This document shows positions 18,139 to 27,935 of a stretch of DNA of 64,000 nucleotides, one piece after another. The position numbers and the translations under genes are program-made. The stretch is from positions 346,521 to 410,520 of the forward strand of contig JAJTUP010000058.1 in the NCBI GenBank assembly GCA_021399435.1. The letters are read 5' to 3'. This DNA comes from Diaporthe sp. PMI_573. Lineage: Eukaryota; Ascomycota; Sordariomycetes; Diaporthales; Diaporthaceae. Within the stretch, counting starts at the first letter, position 1, and each line of letters begins with the position of its first letter. The notes beneath the pieces were generated by a model, which ran no database searches, was not told the origin of the DNA, and worked only from the letters and a program-made list of their open reading frames with translations.

Positions 18139-20471
18139 CTACTCTTCCTCCTCAAAATCCTCTGAGCTAAGCTTTAGATCATCAGTTCTCGAATCTGCTG
18201 ACGCTGTTGACGACCTATCTAACAGGTCAATCGCCTCTGATATATCGCCACTGCTTTCCCTCTCGCTCGAGGCCGACGATGAAGACAGCTGCTGCGGATC
18301 TGATAGCGTGTCCCCATGAAGCTGCGAGAGGCGGAGTGGCTCGCATTGCGAGGAAGGCTCTGGCTCCCACAATAATACAGAGGATGGCCGCGGTGACGGC
18401 GAGGGCGAGGATATCGGTGATGATGGCCCTGCAGCAGCTAAAGGAGACGAGGGTCGAAACGGAAGATCGCGAAGCTGTACATCTCGAGCCTCTTGATAGC
18501 CGCTATCACCAACTGGCTTAACTGCGCGCGCTGCTTGCTGGCTACTCCCGCCAGCCTCATCAACCTCATCAAACAGCCTCTTGGTACCGCGCGTGCGTTC
18601 TTCGTATCGGGCACAGAAAGGTTTGATATATGCCTTCAACGGCTCGTGAACCCATTCAGGAATGCCCTTCCTCTCGTACCAAGCTGGCTTCATACGATAC
18701 AAAGACCTAACTGACATCTTCGACTCCAGTATAGCCTCGCAAGCAGCAACGAGATCGCTCTCCCGCTCAGTATCATATTCTCGCAGCTCGAAAGAGTGTA
18801 CCAACTGGGCTAGCAGCCGGCTGCTAGGCACACCCTCTGGTACAGCTGGTGACGAGCTGTACACTATATCTCGAGGCCTCTTTGGTGTTTCTGACGGCGC
18901 GTTTCTAGTAGCGGCAGCCCGTGATGGCGATTCATTAATATCACCTACACCATAAGCAAAGCCGCTGCCGAGACGCCCCAAGATCGCAGGCATCAAGCCC
19001 TTGAGAACCCTTGCAACCACCTCATCTGTAGTAGCAGCAGTAGCGGGAGAAGCCATATTAACTGTGAAGTTTGAGCTCCCTCCCCCATACGGCTGTGGGT
19101 GAAGCTGGCTAATAGACGCAGATGGCGGAGTCGGTATCGTGGGTATTGTGTGAACAGGTGTAACTGGAACGGCTGGCTCTTTCGCAGCGTGCTGGCGATG
19201 AAGATATCGCTGTTTCCTCTCTTCAAGAGCATCAACAATCTCGCTGGGCGGCTGTCGCTCTGTACTGAAGCCCTTCTGGACGGATTCAGCCCATCTCGAA
19301 AGATCGTCAGCCTCGAGTTTTAAATGTACGCCGTCCTTTCTGCGAGGCCAACACCAGTGGTATCTCGAGCCGTCAGCATTACGGCAATCGCGACCTTCTT
19401 TGCAGACCCACATCTCGATGAGGTTGTTATATATATCGTTGGTTCTCCTCGTGCGGTCCTCGCCTGTCTGAACCATCTGCTGGGTCCTCGTCTTAGCTTT
19501 ATCTTTCTTCTGCTTCGAGGGTCTGGCTTTCTGAGGGAGGGGGTCGTGAACTAAGCGGAACGTGAAGGTAATGCCTAGCCCATACGGTGGCTTCGCCTTC
19601 TGCCATATTTTGATCAGCTTATCAGCTGGTAGATGGCCGAACTGCATAGTCTCTGTTGGTGATAACTCTTTAGCATATAGCTGCTGACGAGTTGATAGTG
19701 GTCCTCGTGAGCCCGTTGCACGGGCTGAGATGAAGCTAGGCGTAGCGGCAAAGCCTATCAACAAACGGCTAACTCGACCTTCGACCTCTTTGCAATGGCG
19801 CTTCCAGAAAGCGTGTATTGTGAGATCGTCATCTCGCGATCCCCTAAGCTCGAGGGTATCAATTTCTGGCTGTGGACGTGGCCTCGAACTGCTAGCTGGC
19901 CAGCCCTCGAAGACGAATTCGATCGACGAAGTCACAGAGACCTCCCACTCAGACCTATCGGCAACAGGTGATGATGGGGGATATATTGGCTCTTTGTCAG
20001 CCTCTGAGAACGGATCTTCTGGGGGCGACTGGGAGCCTGCCACCTCGATAACTGCTGCTGGAACTGGGGATGGGCGCACTTCAGCCTCGTTCGCGAGACC
20101 CTCTTCCCTAGCCGCGGCTGCGGCTGATGATGGGGATACTATCTTTACCCTTCTCTTCCCGTTAGCCCCGATCTTCGTCACGGTGATCTTAGTGGTCCGC
20201 TTCTTCGGCGAGGGCTGGACTGCTGGCTTAGCCTTCCGGGACGGCTTTTTCTTGGATGGCATAACGGGCTCGATAGGGCTGCTGGCACGACTTGAGGGCT
20301 TCGGATTCGATCGCAATCGTGATCGCAGAGGTGGTGTTGGTGTTGCTGGCTCTGGTGATAGCCACAATGGTGAGAATCCCCCTCATCAACAGGTCTACGG
20401 CTAAACTTACCCACCGCTGTGCTCACGATCTTAGCCGCAGCGATCGCACTGGTCATACTGGGTTGAGGCAT
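18139..20471 (-). CDS. Second gene of the Tc1-like transposon, Cys/Trp-motif protein, function unknown
   Basis: Model: complement(join(18139..20351,20411..20471)). A 59-nt intron (GTAAGT..CACCAG) joins in phase, giving 757 aa from MPQPSMTSAIAAAK. The unspliced frame has no ATG before 20262. Residues about 1-180 are basic then Ser/Pro-rich (PSKKKPSRKAKPAV, nuclear-signal-like). The central region has a patterned block (YNNLIEMWVCKEGRDCRNA, then YHWCWPRRKDGVHLKLEADD and LSRWAESV). This C..C..WCW..H..L..L..W arrangement, which I have seen in uncharacterised fungal proteins, may bind metal. A helical segment follows near the C terminus (ESKMSVRSLYRMKPAWYERK), then an acidic end. It is not a transposase by any motif visible. 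Its place between TIRs suggests an accessory factor, but that is inference. Confidence 0.65.
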
Positions 20472-20636
20472 TCTATTAAGCTAAAACACCAAGCCAAAAT
20501 ACCACGATATGTCGTGGTTTACACCAAAAACCCTCACAGATGAAGACAGCCAGCGGTCAGAGGGACAGAATTTTCCCTGTGTGGCCCGTGCCACCCGACC
20601 CTTGCCCGGTCGCGACTCACGGATTGCAACGGACAG

Positions 20637-21185
20637 TGGAAGGCGGTGAGATTGAGATGGTAGACACGGTGATTTTTCCAGACAGCTGCTGGGCCAAGGG
20701 ACTTATTAAACTGTAGCGCAGAGATGTTGCAGCAGGTTGCCAATCGCATTACTGTGTATGCATGGCCTGAAGGCTATCCTGTGAAGCCTAGCTAACCAAG
20801 GTTTTTAGGAACATTCATGTGCACTCTCATAGAAACCAGTTGCACATATCCTGCACAGGATATGCAGAAAACATAGCATTCAACGTGCATTTACAGGTGC
20901 AACTGGCACAGTCTATATTCAACAGCCAGTACTCGGCCATGTGCCTGGTGATTAGCTGGCCACGCTCTCATAGTGTAGCAGACATGGTAAAGCCCTTTCA
21001 ATGAGGTTCAGACGACACCCCCGTCGGTATCAATCATCATCATCTTCACGATTTCGCTTCTTGCTCGACCATCATTATCATCTTTGAAAACTCACGACAG
21101 TCTCGCGACCCACGTCACAACGACCCACTTCCCCAGAACTCAGAACTCAGTGAACCACGCACAAATGCGCTGCCTAGAACATAGA
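20637..21185. other. Intergenic between two elements
   Basis: No gene is supported. A palindrome CATATCCTGCACAGGATATG lies at about 20846-20865. The last five bases (ATAGA) are the left target duplication of the Copia element. Confidence 0.5.
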
Positions 21186-21391
21186 TGTCAGATACGTCAG
21201 AGGCGAAAGTTGCCACCTGTTGCCACCTATTGCCACCTATTGCCACCTATTGCCACGAGGCTTAGCAATCAGCTTCTAGCTGATTCTATACAGAAGAGAA
21301 AGGGTATATAAAGCTTGCCCTGAAACCTCAAGACAGAGGGGGCAAAAAAAAGACAATACAGAATATACAATTTTCACCCTAATATTTGACA
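21186..21391 (+). repeat. Copia 5' LTR
   Basis: 206 bp, starting TGTCAGATACGTCAGAGGCG and ending TTTGACA. It contains four tandem TTGCCACC(T/G)-type decamers near 21209-21256 and a TATATAAA box near 21305, followed by the presumed transcription start. Confidence 0.92.
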
Positions 21392-21451
21392 ATTAAGAGT
21401 CTCACTGCCTCAACCCATTTTAATATCTTTGAGAATCCCCCTATCTTATCT

Positions 21452-22666
21452 ATGATGCTGCATAGAAAATCCCAGAAAGAAGGTCTTACGGCCACTCTTA
21501 TAAAACCTGGGGACTTCCCGGACTGGGAGCACGAATTCCTTCTTCAGGTTGACCTTTTAGGTCTGCAACAGCACCTCAAAAGAAAGATTTTCCTTGAAGA
21601 GGAACCGGCCTTCCCAGATATCAGAAGACGCAAATACACCAAGACAACAGCAGCACAACGGACCATTCGATCAGAAACACCTGAGACTGAAGGGACCAAT
21701 TCAGATGAAATACAGGAGACAACCAATGGAACATGGTCTCTATCTGACCTAACTGACCAAGGTCAGAAGAGCTTCCAACAGGACCTCTCTTTCTATCAGC
21801 TTCAAGAAAAGTCATCAGAAAGACAGAGGAAGTCTCTAAGAACCCTCCAAGATTGGATTATCCGAACTGTCTCTCCTAGTTACATCCGGACCTGTTGTCA
21901 GCCGCGCAAGTCGATCTACGAATGGCACTACAATCTCCGTGCCCGGTGCGGGAGGTCGGAAGCAGACGAAACACGAGATGCTCGAAACACATACTTGACC
22001 CTCATGAAAACACCTCCAAAGACCGCAACTCAAGCACTCAAATGGTTAGAAGAGTGGGAGGAAGCCTTGGCTAAAGGACAGCAACAAAAGGTCCCTGAGA
22101 CCCTCTTTTGCAGCTCCTGGGCATATGACTTTCTTAACGTCTCTTCACACCTTCTCCCTGCCTGGACGGCAGCCTATGAAATTAGCCAACAAAACCTGAT
22201 CCAAGATGAATCTCTTATCTATCGAGATCTAGCGAACGCCTTCCGGAATAAGCTCAAAAATGCAGAGGCCTTACGGGGCCCAGGTCGCACGGGAAATTTC
22301 TCCCAAGGTGCATTCTCTGCGAGCTTTGCTGGGGAGGACCCCCAGGATGATGAACCAGAGGACGCTCGCATCATTGAAGGTCAGTACCGTTCTCTGAAGA
22401 AGGAAGGGCAAAGGACGAAGCGCCAGAGGCCTCCTGAAGAACAGGATAAATGCCCGGCATGCGGCCTACCCCATGTCCTTAAGAAATGCTTCTATGTTTT
22501 TCCAAACATAGCTTGGAGAGGGTTTAGGCCTCGAGAAAAATTTCAGACAAAGGTAAAGGAAGCCCTCGAAGAAGACTTAGACCTACAGGCACAAGTGAAA
22601 GCTCTCACTCAGAAGAAGTCCAAGATCTCGCCAAAACAAGCCATCGAAGACACCTCTGACCAATGA
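21452..22666 (+). CDS. gag: Copia gag
   Basis: The first in-frame ATG after the LTR gives 404 aa beginning MMLHRKSQKEG. The frame is open further upstream, but only from a non-ATG codon inside the LTR. The capsid-like region is helical and acidic. A short Cys/His knuckle is present near the C terminus (CPACGLPHVLKKC, CX2CX3HX4C). The ORF ends with CAA TGA CTC, and the same frame then runs uninterrupted into pol. Gag would form the virus-like particle in the cytoplasm. Confidence 0.8.
   Translation: MMLHRKSQKEGLTATLIKPGDFPDWEHEFLLQVDLLGLQQHLKRKIFLEEEPAFPDIRRRKYTKTTAAQRTIRSETPETEGTNSDEIQETTNGTWSLSDLTDQGQKSFQQDLSFYQLQEKSSERQRKSLRTLQDWIIRTVSPSYIRTCCQPRKSIYEWHYNLRARCGRSEADETRDARNTYLTLMKTPPKTATQALKWLEEWEEALAKGQQQKVPETLFCSSWAYDFLNVSSHLLPAWTAAYEISQQNLIQDESLIYRDLANAFRNKLKNAEALRGPGRTGNFSQGAFSASFAGEDPQDDEPEDARIIEGQYRSLKKEGQRTKRQRPPEEQDKCPACGLPHVLKKCFYVFPNIAWRGFRPREKFQTKVKEALEEDLDLQAQVKALTQKKSKISPKQAIEDTSDQ
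22664..22666 (+). promoter_or_regulatory. Candidate UGA readthrough codon between gag and pol
   Basis: This single UGA is the only stop between gag and pol in frame 2. The surrounding sequence is CAA TGA CTC. The pol frame continues for 1,113 codons without another stop. Stop-codon suppression of this layout is known from some retroelements (for example the pCal/Tca2 Copia element of Candida). A point mutation is the alternative. Confidence 0.5.
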
Positions 22667-25600
22667 CTCTATGGGCGGCTTATCGCTAAAGTCAACGCCG
22701 CATTTGCCGTTCAAAGCGATAACTATCCCTTACGAAAATCTCAAATCCTAGACCCCGGAACAACGATCTCAATCACAAATGACCCCAATCGACTAGCTGA
22801 TCTCCAGCCGGCCCTTCCAGGCGACTTCATCTGGTCAGGTGACCGAAAGTTACCAATTTTGGGATATGGAACAATGATAGTCAGGCTGACAAGAACTCGA
22901 GCCCTGTTGCTTGAAGATGTAGCCTACTGTCCCCGACTCCTCACAACTCTAGTCTCCTTACGTCAGCTACGGAAGAAAGGACTCTATTGGGATAACAGAC
23001 GTGATCCAACGACCCTCCGTCATTCCGATCAGACAATCGCCTGCCCGATCAAGGACCTATACGGTCAATACGTCATTGAATACCAACCGGCAGAGATGAC
23101 CCCGGCGGTTTGGGCAGCCCACAAGTTCACCTCTCACACTAAGAGGGCTCCTTTAGCGGGAGAAGCCATCCGCTGGCACAACCGCCTAGGGCATCCGGGA
23201 CCGCAAGCTCTTGAACACCTCGTCTCAGCATCTCAGGGGGTGCGAATTCGAGGACCAACAACAGTCGAATGTGATGCCTGTGGCCTATCAAAGATCAAGA
23301 GACAAGTCAGACGGGCTCCAAGGCAGTCTGGCCAGAGAGCCGGCGAACGCATCGCTGTCGATTTCCATGACTATGAAGAAGGGATAGGTGGCTATACCTC
23401 GCAGATGTTGCTTACCTGCCGATCAACGGGATACATTTGGGATTATTACCTCACATCTCGGACAACAGAGGCTATTATCACAGTCTTCAAATCCTTCTTC
23501 GAACACCTAGAAGTTCAACATAACATTAAGGTCAGAGTCATCGAATGCGACAATGAGATCACAGAGGTCAAACCACAAGTCGGAAACTCCATACGGAACA
23601 GAGCTATCGTTATCGAGCCCTCGGCACCGTATAGCCAAGCCCAAAACGGCGGCGCCGAGCGCTCAGGGGGTGTGATCAAAGATAAGGAAAGAGCCATGCG
23701 AACAGGCTCTAAGCTCCCTCATCAGCTATGGCCAGAAATCGGCAAAACAGCAGTTTATCTATATAACCGAACGCCAAATTACAAATCAGGCTGGAAAACA
23801 CCATACGATCAACTGCATACTGCAATAGCCAGAGCCAGAGGAATTCCACAACCGGTAAAACAGCCTGACCAAACACATCTAAGGGCATTTGGTTGCAAAG
23901 CCTATGCCATGACCCCTGAGGCACAACAAAAGCTCAACCGCAAGATGCGGCTCAAACCGAAAGGATGGATCGGCTTCCTAGTTGGATATAGATCCTCGAA
24001 TATCTACAGGATCTGGATCCCGACAATCAATCGGATAATCAGCACCCGAGACGTCATTTTTAATGAAGACGAGGGCTGTAACGGAGACTGGGAAAACTTC
24101 AAGGATGACCTCTTAGAGGCAGACTTGGAAGAAATCGCACGAATTGCATCCCTCCAACCAGACGAACCAATTGATCAGCCAGAAGCTGAAGACTCTATTG
24201 AGGTGGCTTTTCCTGAAGAAGAAGATGAACTCACACCGAACCATCTCATAGTGGCGATTGACGAAATCTCACAGGCAAAGAGGGCAGAATACGAAGACTT
24301 CCTCACGCCTCCAGATACACCGCCATCTGCCCTACTCGCACAATTACCTCAAAATGTGTCAGAACAAGGGAACAGAACTATCACATGGCAAGCAGCTTTT
24401 CTAGCTGGAACCAAATCTCCTATGCAAATCTCAACAGAACGAAAGATCCGTCAAGGGGTAAAAGTGCATAGAAGTGCATTACCTCCGGCACCAATGAAGC
24501 ATCAAGATCTCATAGGACATCCATTGGAAAACCTCTTCCAGAAGGCTGAAGAAATTCATCTTCAAAGCCATAAGGAAATGAGGTCATGGACTGAGATCCG
24601 AGCCAAGGACCCTCGAGCATTTGATCAACAGGTCCTAGGCTGTATGTGGGTGTACGTCTATAAAACAGACAAACACGGTTACTTTCAGAAATGCAAGGCC
24701 CGGCTAGTGGTGCGAGGAGACCAACAAGCAAAAGGGAAGCTGCAAGACACATACGCAGCTACCTTAGCCGGAAGGTCCTTTCGGACCTTGATAGCTATTG
24801 CAGCAAAATTTGATCTAGAAATGGTCCAATACGATGTGGTCAACGCATTCGTACATGCCCCAATTGATCAAGACATCTTCATGCAGATGCCTCCAGGCTA
24901 TAAGAAGGCAGGAACTATCCTAAAGCTCAACAAAGCGCTATACGGACTGAGAGTCTCCCCCTTACTGTGGCAGAAGGAGCTTTCTAGAACCCTCTTAGAG
25001 CTGAGCTACAAACCAGTTCCACACGAGCCTTGCTGCTTCAGAAAAGAAGGAATCCTCTTCTTCGTATATGTCGATGATGTCATTCTGGCCTACAGGAAAA
25101 CACAAGAAAACAAAGCTAAGGACCTGATCAGACAACTCCAATTGAGATACAAACTAACAGGCGGCAACCCCGTACAATGGTTCCTTGGAATGGAAGTCAT
25201 ACGGGACCGACCTGCGAGGAAGATCTGGCTATCCCAAGCAGCCTATATTGAGAAAATTGCAAACCTAGCTAATAAAGGAACAGCTACAGTACCAATGACT
25301 CAGTTAGAGCTACGGCCTGCAACAGGGCTAGCAACCCCAGCAGAAATTCAACGATACCAACGCAAGATCGGATCAATCCTCTATATCGCAGTCAACACCC
25401 GACCCGACATAGCCTTTGCCATCTCCAGATTGGCCAGATTCCTCACCAATCCAAGTCAAATACACCAAGAAGCGGCTGACCGCGTCATCCACTACCTCAC
25501 ACACACAAAGAACCTAGCCCTATCCTTCGGAGGGCCCGGCGGTCTCAGCATTGCTAGCGATGCCTCTTTTGCCGACAACACAACTGATCGGAAGAGCTCG

Positions 25601-26008
25601 CAGGCATATACCATCAAGCTGTTCAACGGACTGATCGGATGGAGAGCCAGCAAACAAGACACGGTCACAACATCAACAACAGAAGCAGAGCTCCTAGCCC
25701 TAGCACAGGCAGCTAAGGAATCTCTCTTTGTGAGCCGACTGCTCAAGGAGCTGACAGTTCAACTGGATGACTTGACTATCCAGATTGACTGCGATAACAC
25801 TCAGACTATCAACCTCGTGACGGCTGAGATAGCTACTTTGAGGACCAAGTTGCGGCATGTTGATATCCACAATCACTGGCTCAGACAGGAGGTTCAACGA
25901 GGGAAAATTCAAGTCAAATACGTCAAATCAACAGACATAGTCGCAGATGGCCTGACGAAAGCACTTCAGCCGGAAAATGGAACCGCTTTTTATATCAACT
26001 TGGATTAG
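22667..26008 (+). CDS. pol: Copia pol (protease, integrase, RT, RNase H)
   Basis: The 1,113 codons are read in frame after the gag UGA. In order: a protease region with ILDPGTT, where families usually show D-S/T-G; a GAG-pre-integrase zinc motif (HNRLGHPG.., CDACGLSK); an integrase core with D in AVDFHDYE, D in VIECDNE and E in NGGAERSGG; a reverse transcriptase with AFVHAPIDQDIFMQMPPGY and the YVDDV active site; and an RNase H with SDASFADNT, TEAELLALAQA, DCDNTQT and a RHVDIHNHW end. All Copia domains are in the normal order and unbroken. Pro in place of Ser/Thr in the protease triplet is odd and may affect processing. Confidence 0.85.
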   Translation, partial: LYGRLIAKVNAAFAVQSDNYPLRKSQILDPGTTISITNDPNRLADLQPALPGDFIWSGDRKLPILGYGTMIVRLTRTRALLLEDVAYCPRLLTTLVSLRQLRKKGLYWDNRRDPTTLRHSDQTIACPIKDLYGQYVIEYQPAEMTPAVWAAHKFTSHTKRAPLAGEAIRWHNRLGHPGPQALEHLVSASQGVRIRGPTTVECDACGLSKIKRQVRRAPRQSGQRAGERIAVDFHDYEEGIGGYTSQMLLTCRSTGYIWDYYLTSRTTEAIITVFKSFFEHLEVQHNIKVRVIECDNEITEVKPQVGNSIRNRAIVIEPSAPYSQAQNGGAERSGGVIKDKERAMRTGSKLPHQLWPEIGKTAVYLYNRTPNYKSGWKTPYDQLHTAIARARGIPQPVKQPDQTHLRAFGCKAYAMTPEAQQKLNRKMRLKPKGWIGFLVGYRSSNIYRIWIPTINRIISTRDVIFNEDEGCNGDWENFKDDLLEADLEEIARIASLQPDEPIDQPEAEDSIEVAFPEEEDELTPNHLIVAIDEISQAKRAEYEDFLTPPDTPPSALLAQLPQNVSEQGNRTITWQAAFLAGTKSPMQISTERKIRQGVKVHRSALPPAPMKHQDLIGHPLENLFQKAEEIHLQSHKEMRSWTEIRAKDPRAFDQQVLGCMWVYVYKTDKHGYFQKCKARLVVRGDQQAKGKLQDTYAATLAGRSFRTLIAIAAKFDLEMVQYDVVNAFVHAPIDQDIFMQMPPGYKKAGTILKLNKALYGLRVSPLLWQKELSRTLLELSYKPVPHEPCCFRKEGILFFVYVDDVILAYRKTQENKAKDLIRQLQLRYKLTGGNPVQWFLGMEVIRDRPARKIWLSQAAYIEKIANLANKGTATVPMTQLELRPATGLATPAEIQRYQRKIGSILYIAVNTRPDIAFAISRLARFLTNPSQIHQEAADRVIHYLTHTKNLALSFGGPGGLSIASDASFADNTTDRKSSQAYTIKLFNGLIGWRASKQDTVTTSTTEAELLALAQAAKESLFVSRLLKELTVQLDDLTIQIDCDNTQTINLVTAEIATLRTKLRHVDIHNHWLRQEVQRGKIQVKYVKSTDIVADGLTKALQPENGTAFYINLD

Positions 26009-26085
26009 AAGACGTTAGGAAGAAGCTCCAGAAGGACGAAGAAGGGCTTCAGACTCAATGAGAAGTCATTGAATCTGAGGGGGTG

Positions 26086-26291
26086 TGTCAGATACGTCAG
26101 AGGCGAAAGTTGCCACCTGTTGCCACCTATTGCCACCTATTGCCACCTATTGCCACGAGGCTTAGCAATCAGCTTCTAGCTGATTCTATACAGAAGAGAA
26201 AGGGTATATAAAGCTTGCCCTGAAACCTCAAGACAGAGGGGGCAAAAAAAAGACAATACAGAATATACAATTTTCACCCTAATATTTGACA
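26086..26291 (+). repeat. Copia 3' LTR
   Basis: 206 bp, read as identical to the 5' LTR, preceded by the polypurine tract and followed by the ATAGA duplication. Confidence 0.92.
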
Positions 26292-26609
26292 ATAGAGGTT
26301 CCGACACCCTATCGTGCTCTTCGAGAACAAGGACACGTACTACCCTCCCGATAGAGCAGAGAGGAAGGGCTTGGTAGAGAAGACTATGGAAAGTGGGCGT
26401 GTTTGCATTCCCGCGGCAGCCAGCGGCAGTTTTGGAGCGTGACCTTGTGATAGAGGCGCAGCTTGAAGCTACACACTTCTGTTAATGTTGGCTTCCCCCA
26501 CGCGTTGATCACTGCACTAATTTGCATTTGTTCACTATTGGATTGATTTTAGGCCACGATCATCTGCCGTGGTCAAAGTCCTTCACCATTCAAAAAAGTT
26601 TATTATTTT
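26292..26609. other. Flank of the Copia insertion
   Basis: No complete gene. One short frame (HPIVLFENKDTYYPPDRAER, then KGLVEKTMESGRVC) is protein-like. It could be part of a gene split by the insertion, but the left flank gives no matching reading. Confidence 0.4.
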
Positions 26610-26755
26610 AGACCAGACTGCAACCATGCCAACCACTCTAAATTAGCCAAATCAGTTGGAAATAAGGAACTGAGAGCAGTTGGCACCAATTGGTGCCAAA
26701 TTTTATTATCTTTTCGCCCTGGTCGGGTGCTGGGTCTGGCTAAAGTTGGTAATGA
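26610..26755 (+). repeat. Dispersed ~150-bp repeat, copy 2
   Basis: The plus strand aligns with the reverse complement of 7175-7325 over most of its length, sharing AGTTGGCACCAATTGGTGCC-like and GGGTGCTGGG..TGGCTAAA blocks. It contains the palindrome TTGGCACCAATTGGTGCCAA. Confidence 0.55.
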
Positions 26756-27184
26756 TCCCTTATAAATTCCTCCGCCATGTCAAATGCTTTATGGCCGTGC
26801 TTAACAAGAAACAAACGCGGCACCAACGTCCGAAGAATCACAGCGTCACTCGGTCGTCCTTCGACCTTCTCGTATACCGTCAACGTCACGCCGTGGCTTT
26901 GAGTTCTTTGATGGGCATTCGATATTCTCGTTGCTGCTAAGCAATCTTCTCGATGAGACATGTCGGTGCCAATTGGAGCATTCTCACTTCAAGCTTGACC
27001 CCTCTTCGCTGGCCAAACTCGATCCAAGGGTGAGAATTCCCAAAAGGCACCAGGCCTGCCATCCTTCATTTCCTCCCACATCTCCTCCCACAGACTCAAT
27101 CAAAAAGCTTGTTCTCAAAGCTTGCCGCCCAAAGGTGAAAGAGGAAGATGGCACGACAGATGGAAACTTGGTCCTGGGGCAACA
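26756..27184. other. Intergenic, no supported gene
   Basis: Short overlapping frames on both strands, none with motifs. Confidence 0.4.
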
Positions 27185-27691
27185 TTAGCGACAAAGAATT
27201 AACCCTGTCACATGAATACATACCTTCTGCCGCTGGGCCGTGGAGATACTGACATCCTGCATTGGAAGCAAAACCAAGTCGCCAAGGCTAACAGCACCCT
27301 GAATGAACTTGTCCCGTGCCCCGGTAATGGTCCCGACCTTCAACGCCCGCAAAACCTCATCAAAGAGGAGGTCAGGGAACGGGAACTCCGCTGCCAGTTG
27401 CAGAAGGTTCTGCGCATCTTGGACCAAAATGCGGATATTCGTGAGCTGAACTCAATTAGAAACTTAAGCCCCTTAGAAAGACACTATCTCCACACATACC
27501 ACGCTGGTAACCTTAGGCGTAAGACCATTGAGGCGCCGGTAGGAATCCACAACAGCATCAATGTTGTTGACCACCTCCACGATGTCGTTCAGAGGGTCCA
27601 GGGTAGAGCCCAGCTTTGTGATGACACCGTCCATGATGGCTGTGGTCATCGGTGGCACGACGTTGTTGAGACTACAATCCGTTTGATTCAT
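27185..27691 (-). pseudogene. Unknown protein remnant, 2 exon-like frames
   Basis: The minus frame from 27691 reads TTAIMDGVITKLGSTLDPLN, then DIVEVVNNIDAVVDSYRRLN. A second frame (about 27410-27190) reads LLQLAAEFPFPDLLFDEVLR and ALKVGTITGARDKFIQGAV. A GTATGTG donor follows the first block and a GCGCAG acceptor precedes the second, but the implied intron contains the 14-mer found in the TIR of the kinase-bearing element. Helical composition suggests a signalling or scaffold domain; the family was not recognised. Confidence 0.35.
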
Positions 27692-27935
27692 TCCAGGACG
27701 AGCTTATGTCCAGTACAATCCATGGACTTCTTTTTAACCGAACTGGCCGCGGAGGCCTGCTGCGCTGGTAAGGTATTTACACGTTGGCGTTTTACATCAT
27801 GCAATGGGCCCTGAGACCCACCGCGGGATCCGGCTACCAGTACAAGTCCTTGAACGAGCAGGGGCGGTGTTCAGACTCGCATCGCCACCCGTCACCACGG
27901 CACGCCGTCAGAGGCAGTTACGGGGCAGTGACTAA

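Larger units (their letters stand above)
16729..20636. mobile_element. Two-gene Tc1/IS630-like DNA transposon
   Basis: The ends are inverted repeats: 16729-~16788 begins CTGTCCGTTGCAATCCGTGA and is matched by the reverse complement of ~20577-20636. About 30 bp match perfectly, and the match continues imperfectly through GGTGGCACGGGCCACA. Inside are a DD34E transposase (+) and a 757-aa second gene (-), arranged tail to tail with a 198-bp gap. A TA target duplication is not clear: a TA precedes the left end three bases out, with no equivalent on the right. Both genes look intact, so the element may be recently active. Confidence 0.8.
21186..26291 (+). mobile_element. Full-length Ty1/Copia LTR retrotransposon
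   Basis: 5,106 bp long, with two 206-bp LTRs that I read as identical, TGTCA..TGACA termini and a perfect 5-bp target duplication ATAGA (21181-21185 and 26292-26296). A polypurine tract (GAGGGGGTG, 26077-26085) abuts the 3' LTR. Gag and pol are in one frame separated by one UGA. Identical LTRs indicate a recent insertion. Confidence 0.93.

Noticed and set aside
19730..20404. 224-codon plus ORF inside the Tc1-like transposon
   Set aside because: Antisense shadow of the Pro/Ser-rich N-terminal part of the second transposon gene.
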